Positions 51,484-59,858 of a stretch of 64,000 nucleotides of DNA are shown piece by piece (position 1 is the first letter of the stretch; each line of letters begins with the position of its first letter). The notes below the pieces were generated by a model. It worked only from the letters and a program-made list of their open reading frames with translations. It searched no databases and had not been told where the DNA came from. The translations under genes were made by a program, and so were the position numbers. The DNA is from Anaerolineae bacterium (GTDB taxonomy: Bacteria > Chloroflexota > Anaerolineae > 4572-78 > J111): positions 62,001 to 126,000 of the forward strand of contig JAKLJP010000011.1 of NCBI GenBank assembly GCA_023151115.1, in the 5' to 3' direction.

Positions 51484-51765
51484 CTACTGGGGAACCAAAT
51501 CGGGCGCTTCTTGGGTTAACTTTTCTAATAGCCAGGTTTGCACCAAAATTTGATAAGGTACACCTTTGCGTTCGGCCACCTCTTGAATAGCCTCTAAATA
51601 ATCGGAACGCAGGCGCACATCCACCGGCCTGGTCACAAAGGTGGTACGAATAACCTCAAATTTTTCCTCAGCTTCTTTCATATCATCCATATATGGCGCG
51701 CTGTCGTGCGTATCAAACCAGGTTGCTAATTCGTCATCATCGTTAAAGTCTGGTAGTTTTGGCAT
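51484..51765 (-). CDS. brnA: BrnA-like antitoxin
   Basis: 93 residues from the ATG at 51765 (MPKLPDFNDDDELATWFDTH), with GAGGGA upstream. The C-terminal RPVDVRLRSDYLEAIQEVAE...GVPYQILVQTWLLEKL is a ribbon-helix-helix-like module as in BrnA/CopG antitoxins. It starts one base after the toxin stop, the BrnT-BrnA order. The acidic N-terminal part probably contacts the toxin. Confidence 0.85.
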   Translation of the reverse strand: MPKLPDFNDDDELATWFDTHDSAPYMDDMKEAEEKFEVIRTTFVTRPVDVRLRSDYLEAIQEVAERKGVPYQILVQTWLLEKLTQEAPDLVPQ

Positions 51766-51766
51766 T

Positions 51767-52036
51767 TTATTTCCCTCTACGTTTGATCCTTTTTCTTTCC
51801 GCAACAGTCATATCACGAGCTGTAATTATACGTAATCTCTGCTCCGACTTGCGAGCAAATACAACCAGCAGGTAACGTCCAGCATCCGTTTGACCATAAG
51901 CTACATATTTGCCTTCGCCTACTTTTGTGATAAATGGATCATCGTCAATAACTTCTTCTGCTTCGTAAGGCTCTACGCCGTGATTAGCGATATGCTCGAT
52001 ATTCGTTTCATCCCACCAAAACCGATACTGGCTCAT
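51767..52036 (-). CDS. brnT: BrnT-like toxin
   Basis: 89 residues: RFWWDETNIEHIANHGVEPYEAEEVI, YVAYGQTDAGRYLLVVFARK and LRIITARDMTVAERK. This is the BrnT ribonuclease fold (RelE-like). RxITAR and a following ERK are typical. It is encoded ahead of its antitoxin, as in known BrnTA operons. Confidence 0.88.
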   Translation of the reverse strand: MSQYRFWWDETNIEHIANHGVEPYEAEEVIDDDPFITKVGEGKYVAYGQTDAGRYLLVVFARKSEQRLRIITARDMTVAERKRIKRRGK

Positions 52037-52084
52037 TTTAGCCCCGGCTAACCGAATTTGGGCAAGACTTTGTCTATAAAGCTA

Positions 52085-52112
52085 ATTATAAACTCAAGAC
52101 CTCCAATTTCAA
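52085..52112 (-). promoter_or_regulatory. Promoter of the brnTA operon
   Basis: Minus strand: TTGAAA (52112-52107), a 16-nt spacer and TATAAT (52090-52085), about 49 nt before the brnT start. Good match to a sigma70 promoter. Confidence 0.6.
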
Positions 52113-52210
52113 AGCATAGGTTTAGCTTTAGTCTTACTTTGACAACCAGTATTACCCCACGTATACTCAAGCTTTGATCTCAATTTGCGCTACTGGTAAG
52201 GAAAACTCTT

Positions 52211-53242
52211 TTGAAGTCAAAAGTGCGGGCTTTGGCCCGTTATTGGTTTATTGCTCCGCTGTTATTTGCAGTGGTGGGATTACAAATGGGTCTCGGCTTT
52301 GTTGCCGGAGATGAGCAAGGCGCGAAATCCGCTCGTCTTGCAGCCTCCCCCACTCTCACCCGCCGCCCCACTTTTACCGTTACCCCGCTGCCCACATCTT
52401 CGCCTACGTCAACCTTTACCCCCAGCCCGACCCGTACCCCGACCCCCACCGAGACGCCTACCGGGACCCTCAGCCCCACCGCAACGCCTTTACCTTCGGC
52501 CACGCCGACCAGCACCGACACCCCCACCCCCCAGCCGACGCCAACGGCCAAAGGCTTTGCGCTGCAAGTGCCCATCTTAATGTACCATTATCTTTCCATC
52601 CCCCCAGCCGGGGCCAATGTGATCCGCCAGGACTTATCGGTCACACCTGACCTGTTCGAATCGCATCTGGCCTATTTGCGCCAGGCCGGCTATGAAACGG
52701 TATCACTGGCGGAGCTATCCTACGCCCTTAGTCAAGAGGCGACGCTGCCCCCCAAGCCCATCATTATCACCTTTGACGACGGCTACCGCGACCACTACGA
52801 AAATGCGTTTCCGCTGCTGCGTAAATATGATTACACGGCCACTTTCTTTGTTTTTACCCAACCCATTGACGAGAACAACGTGGATTACCTCTCCTGGGAT
52901 ATGGTCAAAGAAATGCACCAGGCCGGTATGGAATTTGGCTCGCACAGCTATCGCCACTCCGATTTGAGCGGGCGGGATGTTGACTTTTTGGTGTACGAAA
53001 TCCTCGGCTCTAAAGAGGCCATCGAGGAACGCATCGGCGAGCCGGTACGCTTCTTTTGCTATCCGTCCGGGCGCTACGATGGGCTAACCATCAAAGTGCT
53101 GGAGTCGGCCAATTTTTGGGGCGCAGTGACGACTCAGTGGGGCATCGAGCAATCCTTTAACAGCCGCTTTGAACTCAAACGCCTTCGGATGCGCGGCAAC
53201 GATACGGCTGAAACTCTGGCAGCTAAATTGGCGCTCTTTTAA
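52211..53242 (+). CDS. Secreted polysaccharide deacetylase
   Basis: 343 residues from a TTG with AAGGAAA upstream. N-terminal membrane anchor or signal (FIAPLLFAVVGLQMGLGFVAG), a Thr/Pro/Ser linker to ~115, then the NodB domain: LQVPILMYHYL, IITFDDGYRDHY (the metal-binding Asp pair), GMEFGSHSYRHSDLSG (HSxxH) and CYPSGRYDGLTIKVLE. It removes acetyl groups from cell-surface glycans such as chitin- or peptidoglycan-type polymers. The exact substrate is unknown. Confidence 0.9.
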   Translation: MKSKVRALARYWFIAPLLFAVVGLQMGLGFVAGDEQGAKSARLAASPTLTRRPTFTVTPLPTSSPTSTFTPSPTRTPTPTETPTGTLSPTATPLPSATPTSTDTPTPQPTPTAKGFALQVPILMYHYLSIPPAGANVIRQDLSVTPDLFESHLAYLRQAGYETVSLAELSYALSQEATLPPKPIIITFDDGYRDHYENAFPLLRKYDYTATFFVFTQPIDENNVDYLSWDMVKEMHQAGMEFGSHSYRHSDLSGRDVDFLVYEILGSKEAIEERIGEPVRFFCYPSGRYDGLTIKVLESANFWGAVTTQWGIEQSFNSRFELKRLRMRGNDTAETLAAKLALF

Positions 53243-53321
53243 CTTTTCTCCGCAAAGCCTTCATCGCCCCTTCACACTCTGTTCACAATCTACTTCTATA
53301 CTCCTGTTCATAAACTCAGTG

Positions 53322-53407
53322 GATCCAATTTGAGGAGCCAGCACGCCCACGTGCGGCGGTGTTCGGCACGTGGGCGTGCCCGCTTCGCGTCCTCGGAAAA
53401 TTGGATC
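53322..53407. repeat. Nested palindrome with CACGCCCACGTGC arms
   Basis: The inner arms CACGCCCACGTGC (53342-53354) and GCACGTGGGCGTG (53366-53378) pair perfectly (13 bp). The outer arms GATCCAATT (53322-53330) and AATTGGATC (53399-53407) also pair, and TGAGGA faces TCCTCG. It fills most of the 211-bp gap before the small membrane protein gene. Confidence 0.75.
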
Positions 53408-53453
53408 TACTGAAACTTGTTAATCACCATCACTCATGAAAGGAGTAACAAAA

Positions 53454-53861
53454 ATGAACAGGCGAATTGTGTTAGGTGTTTTGTTAGCGCTGGTCTTACT
53501 GACCGGCGCGGTCAGTCTCGGCGTGTATAGTTACAACGCCGGCGTGGCCCAGGGCCTGATTGAAAGCGGCAAGCTGACCGACCTCCCGCCCGGCGCTGAG
53601 GGCAGGGTGTATCCCTATTACGGCGGTCCCTTCTTGTTTCACCGGCCTTTTGGTTTTGGGTTTTTGGGTTGCTTGGGACCGCTGCTGTTCTTCTTCCTCA
53701 TCTTTGCCCTGTTTCGCGGGCTGATATGGGGCGGCCCGTGGGGCTGGAGACACGGCTGGCGGCATGACTACCACAGCAGAGGTGTCCCGCCGATGTTCGA
53801 CGAATGGCACCGCCAGGCTCACGCTCAAAATCCAGAGCAAACCCCGCCCCCAGCAGCCTGA
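53454..53861 (+). CDS. Small membrane protein ahead of the OmpR/HK pair
   Basis: 135 residues from the ATG at 53454, with AAAGGAG at 8-nt spacing; the upstream ATG lies inside that ribosome site. Helix 1 (VLGVLLALVLLTGAVSLGVY), a short outside part (SYNAGVAQGLIESGKL), a second helix rich in Phe/Leu/Gly (LGCLGPLLFFFLIFALFRGL), then a His/Trp-rich tail (WGWRHGWRHDYHSRG). The tail could bind metal. A palindrome separates it from the regulator gene, but a shared signalling role is plausible. Confidence 0.7.
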   Translation: MNRRIVLGVLLALVLLTGAVSLGVYSYNAGVAQGLIESGKLTDLPPGAEGRVYPYYGGPFLFHRPFGFGFLGCLGPLLFFFLIFALFRGLIWGGPWGWRHGWRHDYHSRGVPPMFDEWHRQAHAQNPEQTPPPAA

Positions 53862-53883
53862 AAAATTTGGCCGTAATTGGGTG

Positions 53884-53908
53884 GAGTCCAAAGCTCAGCT
53901 TTGGACTC
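53884..53908. repeat. Perfect palindrome GAGTCCAAAGCT-c-AGCTTTGGACTC
   Basis: A 12-bp perfect inverted repeat with a single central base, after the small membrane protein stop and before the regulator start. Same AAGCT-n-AGCTT centre as at 1306-1336 and near-identical logic to 44252-44278. No T-tract. Confidence 0.75.
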
Positions 53909-53942
53909 TGCTGCTTAACCTCTATTGCGTTATAATAGTAAG

Positions 53943-54623
53943 ATGAAAACCGTTCTGGTTGTTGACGACGAAAGTAAAATCCTACAACTGGCTCGTGATT
54001 ATCTGCAATATGCCGGCTTTACCGTGTTGACCGCCGGCGCCGGCAAAACCGCTTTGGCGGTCGTGCGCACCGAGAAACCCAATTTGATTGTTTTAGATTT
54101 GGGCCTGCCCGATATGGATGGCCTCGACGTGACCCGCGCCCTGCGTAAAGAGTCAAACGTGCCGATTATCATGCTGACCGCCCGCGGCGAAGAGTCGGAT
54201 AAACTGGTCGGCCTGGAATTGGGCGCGGATGACTACCTGACCAAACCGTTCAGTCCCAAAGAACTGGTCGCTCGCGTTCGGGCGGTGCTGCGTCGGGCCG
54301 AAACAACTCCGGCGGCTGAGGAGCTAATCCGCCTGGGCGAAATCACCCTCGACGTGCCCCGGATGCGGGTGACATTGGGCGAGCAGCCCATCGAGTTGAC
54401 CCCGACCGAATTTGAACTGCTGGCCGCGTTGGCTCGCCAGCCGGGGCGTATCTTCACCCGTTCCCAACTGCTCGACGCCGTGCATGGCGTCGCCTTTGAG
54501 TCGTATGAACGGGCTATTGACGCTCACATCAAAAATATCCGCCGCAAGCTGGAGCCTGACCCACGCGAACCGCGCTACGTGTTGACAGTCTACGGCGTTG
54601 GGTATAAATTTGCAGATGAGTAG
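53943..54623 (+). CDS. OmpR/PhoB-family response regulator
   Basis: 226 residues from the ATG at 53943 (MKTVLVVDDESKI). Receiver: DDE, phospho-Asp in LIVLDLGLPD, TARGEESDKLVGLELGADDY and KPF. The winged-helix output has ELTPTEFELLAALARQPGRI, SYERAIDAHIKNIRRKLE and VYGVGYKF. It is a DNA-binding transcription factor; the kinase gene starts directly after its stop. Confidence 0.94.
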   Translation: MKTVLVVDDESKILQLARDYLQYAGFTVLTAGAGKTALAVVRTEKPNLIVLDLGLPDMDGLDVTRALRKESNVPIIMLTARGEESDKLVGLELGADDYLTKPFSPKELVARVRAVLRRAETTPAAEELIRLGEITLDVPRMRVTLGEQPIELTPTEFELLAALARQPGRIFTRSQLLDAVHGVAFESYERAIDAHIKNIRRKLEPDPREPRYVLTVYGVGYKFADE

Positions 54624-55760
54624 ATGAAACCACCCCACTTTCACCCCCGTCACCGCCCGCCCTGGTGGCCCGACGATGAGCCGTGGCCGCCCCAGCGTTC
54701 GCACTGGTCCAAAATGCGCCGTTTTTTCTTCTGGCGTGTCCTGGGGCTGCTGGTGATTTTGGCCCTGATTGCAGCCGGGGTGGGGGCGTTGACCTCTTGG
54801 TTTACCTTTATCAGTTCAGGCAAACCCGACTTTCAATATGATGGCCCGCCGCCCTTCGTCTTTTGCGGCTTTTTTTTGGTCGGCTTGCTGTTACTCATGC
54901 TGGTCGGGCGGCTGCTGCGGCGCTTTACCACGCCGGTGGGTGAGTTGATGGAAGCAGTGGGACGGGTGGAAGCGGGCGACTACTCGACCCGTGTGGCCGA
55001 ATACGGCCCCAGGGAAGTCCGCGCCCTGAGCCGGGCTTTTAATGCGATGACCGAGCGTCTGGAAATGAACGAAACCCAGCGCCGTAATTTGCTGGCCGAC
55101 GTGACCCACGAACTGCGCACTCCACTAACGGTCATTCAGGGCAACCTGGAAGGACTGCTCGACGGCGTCTATCCGCGCGACGACGCCCATCTGGGGCTGA
55201 TTCTCGAAGATACCCGCGTGCTGGCCCGTCTGATTGACGATTTGCGGACGCTCTCTCTGGCCGAAAGCGGGGCGCTCCAGCTTCACCGGGAACCAACCGA
55301 TTTGGGTGTTCTGGCCGCTGAAACCGCAGCCTCGTTTCGCGTGCAAGCCGAAGCTGCAGGGGTAGCGTTGAGTGTGGCCGTGGCCGAGGATGTGCCTCTG
55401 CTGGAGATTGACCCGGTTCGCATTCGGGAGGTTTTGGCTAACCTGATTGCCAATGCCCTGCGCCATACCCCGGCCGGCGGCAAAGTACAGGTGGCGGCGC
55501 AGTTCAACCCGGCTGAGCAGGCTGAGCAGCAGGTCACCGTCTGGGTCAGCGATACTGGTGTGGGGATTCCGGCCGAAAACCTGCCCCACATCTTTGATCG
55601 TTTTTACAAAGCGGGCAATTCGCACGGGACGGGGCTGGGCCTGGCCATTGCTAAAAATCTGGTAGTCGCCCACGGCGGCCAAATTTCGGTGCAGAGCGAA
55701 GGCGTGCCCGACCAGGGGACGACTATTTGTTTTACCTTGCCATTAAATTCTGATCTGTGA
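54624..55760 (+). CDS. HAMP-domain sensor histidine kinase
   Basis: 378 residues, starting at the base after the regulator stop. Pro/His-rich cytoplasmic start, membrane helix (VLGLLVILALIAAGVGAL), a short outside loop with YDGPPPF, a second helix (FFLVGLLLLMLVGRLL), HAMP (~95-145), HisKA with ADVTHELRTPLTV (His ~162) and HATPase with ANLIANALRHTP, SDTGVGIP and GTGLGLAIAKNL. It is partner of the preceding regulator. The very short periplasmic part suggests a membrane-intrinsic or envelope signal. Confidence 0.93.
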   Translation: MKPPHFHPRHRPPWWPDDEPWPPQRSHWSKMRRFFFWRVLGLLVILALIAAGVGALTSWFTFISSGKPDFQYDGPPPFVFCGFFLVGLLLLMLVGRLLRRFTTPVGELMEAVGRVEAGDYSTRVAEYGPREVRALSRAFNAMTERLEMNETQRRNLLADVTHELRTPLTVIQGNLEGLLDGVYPRDDAHLGLILEDTRVLARLIDDLRTLSLAESGALQLHREPTDLGVLAAETAASFRVQAEAAGVALSVAVAEDVPLLEIDPVRIREVLANLIANALRHTPAGGKVQVAAQFNPAEQAEQQVTVWVSDTGVGIPAENLPHIFDRFYKAGNSHGTGLGLAIAKNLVVAHGGQISVQSEGVPDQGTTICFTLPLNSDL

Positions 55761-55781
55761 TTTCGATAGAAGTATGGTTTA

Positions 55782-55888
55782 AGGCTGTCTCAAGACTCAA
55801 TCAGCCAAAACGTCTTGCGTCTTGCGTGTTCCTTTTATATGACGCAAGACGCAATCTAAACTGGATACCTGTTTTCTTGGAACTGCCT
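55782..55888. mobile_element. MITE-like element, copy B
   Basis: 107 bp bounded by AGGCTGTCTCAAGA at the left and TCTTGGAACTGCCT at the right (terminal inverted repeats with three mismatches). The interior has CAAAACGTCTTGCGTCTTGCGTG and the complement ACGCAAGACGCAA (13-bp perfect stem at 55815-55827 and 55842-55854). It shares ends and interior words with copy A at 48017-48142, but is 19 bp shorter. No ORF. Confidence 0.65.
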
Positions 55889-55916
55889 AACATTTATACC
55901 TTGAACATTTCAGCCC

Positions 55917-57647
55917 ATGACGTTTGATACTTTTTCTACGACCGCTATGGCCAGTGAACTGCGCCAAACGCTCCTCGGTGGGCGAGTTCAGCGGGTCACC
56001 CAGACCAACTCGCTTACCTACGGCCTTGAGATTTATGTCCATCCGGTTCGCCATTACTTGATTGTTTCCGCCGAACCGCAAGCGCCTCGGGTACATTTGA
56101 GCAGCCAGAAAGTGCGGCGCGGCGTGGGCAATGAGACGCCGCTCATGCTGGTCCTGCGCAAATATATGCACGGCGCTCGCCTCACCGCCATTGACCAGCC
56201 GGCCTATGAACGCCTGCTCTTCTTCAGTTTCGTCGGCCCGGTTGGCTCGACCCTGCTGGCCGTCGAACTGTTGGGGACGCGCAGCAATCTCATCCTGCTG
56301 GATTTAGACCAGACCATCCTGGGCGTCGCCCGCCTCACCAAATTAACCTCCTCTGCTCCCCTGCCCCCCCGCTCCCCTGCTCGTCTTCTCCTCCCCGGCC
56401 ACCTCTACGAACCCCCACCGCCCCAGCTCAAATTAGCTCCCCCCGAGCTGACCGAACTCACCCTGCGCCAGGAGTTGGCCGAAGCCTCGCCGCAGTTAAG
56501 CCTGACCCGCCTGCTGACCGAAACCGTCAGCGGCGTCAGCCCGCTGCTGGCCCGCGAGATTGTCTACCGGGCTACGGGCAGCGCCGAAACCAAAGTGGAG
56601 CAGCTCGCCACTCTGACCCCGCTGTTGACTTCGTTCCGGGGCCTCTTTGAACAGCTTGAGCAGGAAACGTGGCAGCCCACCCTGGCCCTTGATGAGGAGG
56701 ATATACCGCTTGCATTTGCGCCTTATCCGCTGCAGCACCTGCCGCGCACCCAACCTGTCGAAACCCTCTCGGCGGCGGCGGAGATTTATTTCACCGAGGC
56801 GGCTTCCGGCTATGCCGCGGCCAAAGCGCCCCTCCTCCAGGCCATCAATGAGACGCGCCAAAAGCTGGCCCGCCGCCGGGAACGTCTGGCCGAAGATGCC
56901 GAGGCCCAGGCTAATCCGGTGGCTTTGAAGGAAAAGGGCGAAGCGATTCTGGCCTTTGCCTACCAGATCAAGCCGGGCCAAAAAGAGTTGACCGTCACCT
57001 TCCCGGCCGACCAGCCCCTCAACATCAGCCTCGATCCGGCCCTCTCCGCCAGCGAAAATGCCCAGGATTACTTTAGTCGCTACCGCAAGGCCCTCCGCGC
57101 CGCCGACGAGATTCCGGCCCAACTGGAAAAAATAAGCCTGGACGAGCGTTACCTGGAGCAGTTGGAACAGGATTTGCTGATGGCCGAAAACCGCCTGGAG
57201 ATTGACGCGGTGGCCGAGGAATTGGCTGCCGCCGGTTTTCGCCCCTTGACCCGGCGCGAAAAAGCGCAGCAAAAAAAGAGCGCCACTCGCTACCTGCGCC
57301 TGACCGCTCCCGGTGGGGCAACGGTTTGGGTGGGCAAAAACGCTTTGCAAAATGCCCACCTCACCTTCAATCGCGCCGCCGCCGACGACCTGTGGCTGCA
57401 CGCCCGCCACATCCCCGGCGCGCATGTCGTCATCCCCACCGCCCAGGGTTTGCCCAGCGAAGAAGATGTCTTTTGGGCCGCCGCCATCGCCGCCTATTAC
57501 TCCCGCGCCCGCAACGATACCAGCGTCGAGGTGGATGTGACCGTCAAGAAATACGTCCGCGCCATCAAAGGGGCCGCGCTCGGCCTGGTGACGTATCGCA
57601 ACGAGTCCACGTTACGGGTTGCGCCCGAAGCGCCGGAGGTGGAGTGA
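55917..57647 (+). CDS. rqcH: RqcH / NFACT ribosome-quality-control protein
   Basis: 576 residues. NFACT-N with MTFDTFSTTAMASELRQTL, FSFVGPVGSTLLAVELLGTR and SNLILLD. It then has a low-complexity Pro insert (SSAPLPPRSPARLLL), the coiled-coil region, and NFACT-R at the C-terminus (VWVGKNALQNAHLTF, DDLWLHARHIPGAHVVI, VTVKKYVRAIKGA). RqcH binds stalled 50S-peptidyl-tRNA complexes and recruits Ala-tRNA for Ala tailing in bacteria. It was formerly called fibronectin-binding protein. It is of usual length and complete. Confidence 0.92.
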   Translation: MTFDTFSTTAMASELRQTLLGGRVQRVTQTNSLTYGLEIYVHPVRHYLIVSAEPQAPRVHLSSQKVRRGVGNETPLMLVLRKYMHGARLTAIDQPAYERLLFFSFVGPVGSTLLAVELLGTRSNLILLDLDQTILGVARLTKLTSSAPLPPRSPARLLLPGHLYEPPPPQLKLAPPELTELTLRQELAEASPQLSLTRLLTETVSGVSPLLAREIVYRATGSAETKVEQLATLTPLLTSFRGLFEQLEQETWQPTLALDEEDIPLAFAPYPLQHLPRTQPVETLSAAAEIYFTEAASGYAAAKAPLLQAINETRQKLARRRERLAEDAEAQANPVALKEKGEAILAFAYQIKPGQKELTVTFPADQPLNISLDPALSASENAQDYFSRYRKALRAADEIPAQLEKISLDERYLEQLEQDLLMAENRLEIDAVAEELAAAGFRPLTRREKAQQKKSATRYLRLTAPGGATVWVGKNALQNAHLTFNRAAADDLWLHARHIPGAHVVIPTAQGLPSEEDVFWAAAIAAYYSRARNDTSVEVDVTVKKYVRAIKGAALGLVTYRNESTLRVAPEAPEVE

Positions 57648-57662
57648 AATACGAAGTAGTCA

Positions 57663-57753
57663 TGTCATTCCGACCGCAGGGAGGAATCTTCGTTACCGCT
57701 GCCTGAGATGTTACAACGAGTAAGAGGATTTCTCGCTTGCGCTCGAAATGACA
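57663..57753. repeat. REP-like TGTCATTTCGA repeat, copy 4
   Basis: TGTCATTCCGACCGCAGGGAGGAATC at the left and GAGGATTTCTCGCTTGCGCTCGAAATGACA at the right form imperfect arms. It lies between rqcH and the convergent stop of the RelE-REC-VOC-KOW gene. Confidence 0.75.
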
Positions 57754-57800
57754 TACCAGAAGCGGCCTATTAAATCGTGACGAATTTACGCAATCCTGTC

Positions 57801-59858
57801 CTAAGCGCGTTCTACCTGTGAAAAGTCAAATTCCAGGGATTTTTCCTGGCCAAAGAAAGCTACTTGAACCGTTACCCGAGTCCGGTCTCGATCAATCTCT
57901 GCCACTGTGCCTATAAAATCGGCAAAGGGTCCTGCAACAATCCGCACCTTTTGACCCACTTGAAAGCTGCCATTTGTTTCAAAAATTTGTGGTTTTGGAG
58001 GTTGGCTTTCCCCCGTAAAGAAGAAAAACCGCTGTCCATCCGGCGACTCGACCACCGCGCCGACTCTCCGCCCCTTTTTGTCTTTGCGTTCAGCCACAAA
58101 CGTGATGCCTCGCCGCCGCATTCGCTTGAGGCGTTCGGGCATGTTGGGGGCAAAGTAGGTGAGGGTCGGTTGGGTGAGTTTGGGGGTTTGGTGCAGCCCA
58201 AGCCGAATCAGTCCATCCGAAAGGATTGCCCAGGGGTAGGGTTGATCGCCCTCGGTGACGCACTCAAACCCCAGTTGCCTCCAATAAGCCAGGGCTGCGT
58301 TTAAATCCTGGGTGGGGAGGCTGAGTTCAGTGGAGCCATCATACTTGGTATAAAATTTTCTGCCGCTGGGCGTCGTCTCGACATTGCTGGACCGGTGGGC
58401 GAGAAGCACTCGCTGCCCTTCAGGGGACTTAAATTCTGCGGTGATGAATTTCAGCCCATAGAGTAATTCATTATTTTGCATACCCTGGACAGGGGCAAGT
58501 TTCTGAACATTGTCGAGTTTGACCCCAAGTTTCGGCAGGTGATCCATTCGTTCTGATAACCCGTGAAGCGTAAAATAGCTGAGGGTGGGTGAAGAAAACA
58601 TCTGTTGATGCAAACCCAGATAAAATCGGCCATCCGAAACGACAGCCCAGGGATAGGGCTTTTCGCCTTCATCTACTTTTTTAAGGCCAAGTTTTTCGTA
58701 GAAACTTAAAGACTCAGATAAATCGGCCACCGCTAGACTCATCTCTACCTTGTTACCAAGTTTAAAAAACTTGAACCATTGCGCTAACGCCCTCTTTTGG
58801 GTTTCGCCCAACTCTGTTTGAAGAATTTCAGCGATAATATTTTCAAACAAACGTTCCCGTTCCGACCGGCTGAGAATAATGTTTTCCTGGGACAGAATCC
58901 GTTCGTATTTATCTTGGACAGCCTGCCGGACTTCCTCTGGAGTCAAAACATCTATCGTCGGCTCTAGCAATGCTACCAATTTGTTTAGAAGATGCTGTTT
59001 CAAGTCATTAAAGGCTTCCCGGTTATGGAGGGCTGCGGCGGACTGATGCACCCGCCGAATACTGGTCATCAATTCGTCCCTGGAAAAAGGCTTGATCAAA
59101 AATTCCCTGGCCCCGGCCATCATCGCCCGCCGTGTATAATCATCGGTTTCCCAGGCAGACATCAAGATTACCTGGGTAGAGGGTAATTGTTGAGAAATTT
59201 GCTCACAGGCTGCAAAGCTATCCACACCAGGGAGGTTGGTATCAAGCAGGACCACATCGGGCTGTCGCTCGACGGCCATTTGAACAGCCTCTTCACCGTT
59301 TTTAGCCGTCCCGACAACTTCAATATCAGATTCAATAGAAAGCAGCTTGCCCAAGTTTTCGCGGGTTTCAGCGAGACCCTCTGCGATTAAAACACGGATT
59401 TTTTTTCGTTCGATTCGTTTTAACAGGCTAAATCCTCTAGGGCGGATAAAGTCCTCGACTGTCCCAAATTTCACCCCAAACTCACGAGGATGTTGTAAGC
59501 CCAAAAATGTAATAGCCGGGTCAACCGTCTGAGCTTGTTGAAATCTCTCCGGCAAAGAATCTTCGGCTGCTTCTTCCTCTAACCGATACCGCTCCGGCTG
59601 CTGCAGAGGTGCAATCTCCAGCACAAGAACAATCAAAAGTTCCTCTTCAAGGGTGTAAGTAATGCGCCACACTTCGACAGGCAGGCGATATAATTTATCG
59701 TAACCGGCGAGGGGATGACTGTCAGTGGGGCGGGGGTTTTTGGCCAGGTCTAAAAGCGCCCGGTCGAGGCGTCGGAGCAGGGGTTTGGATAAACGGTATA
59801 GAGTCTTCTCAGCCTGCCGGGTCAATCTCACTTCCCAGCGGGGCTTTGCTTCAGTCAT
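57801..59858 (-). CDS. RelE-like toxin fused to receiver, two VOC domains and NusG-like KOW
   Basis: 685 residues, one open frame. (1) 1-92, RelE/ParE-like fold: VRLTRQAEKTLYRLSKPLLRRL and YRLPVEVWRITYTLEEELLI. (2) 153-275, receiver: VLIAEG, phospho-Asp D206 in VVLLDTNLPG, S234, K256 in KPF; one of the usual acidic pair is lost. (3) 285-352, helices resembling the region before the CpaF ATPase core (PEEVRQAVQDKYERIL, ERERLFENIIAEIL). (4) 370-488 and 508-617, two glyoxalase/VOC-like repeats (YPWAVVSDGRFYLGLHQ and YPWAILSDGLIRLGLHQ). (5) 631-685, NusG-type KOW (VGQKVRIVAGPFADFIGTVA). It overlaps the antitoxin gene by 8 nt. I know of no described protein with this order. Confidence 0.85.
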   Translation of the reverse strand: MTEAKPRWEVRLTRQAEKTLYRLSKPLLRRLDRALLDLAKNPRPTDSHPLAGYDKLYRLPVEVWRITYTLEEELLIVLVLEIAPLQQPERYRLEEEAAEDSLPERFQQAQTVDPAITFLGLQHPREFGVKFGTVEDFIRPRGFSLLKRIERKKIRVLIAEGLAETRENLGKLLSIESDIEVVGTAKNGEEAVQMAVERQPDVVLLDTNLPGVDSFAACEQISQQLPSTQVILMSAWETDDYTRRAMMAGAREFLIKPFSRDELMTSIRRVHQSAAALHNREAFNDLKQHLLNKLVALLEPTIDVLTPEEVRQAVQDKYERILSQENIILSRSERERLFENIIAEILQTELGETQKRALAQWFKFFKLGNKVEMSLAVADLSESLSFYEKLGLKKVDEGEKPYPWAVVSDGRFYLGLHQQMFSSPTLSYFTLHGLSERMDHLPKLGVKLDNVQKLAPVQGMQNNELLYGLKFITAEFKSPEGQRVLLAHRSSNVETTPSGRKFYTKYDGSTELSLPTQDLNAALAYWRQLGFECVTEGDQPYPWAILSDGLIRLGLHQTPKLTQPTLTYFAPNMPERLKRMRRRGITFVAERKDKKGRRVGAVVESPDGQRFFFFTGESQPPKPQIFETNGSFQVGQKVRIVAGPFADFIGTVAEIDRDRTRVTVQVAFFGQEKSLEFDFSQVERA

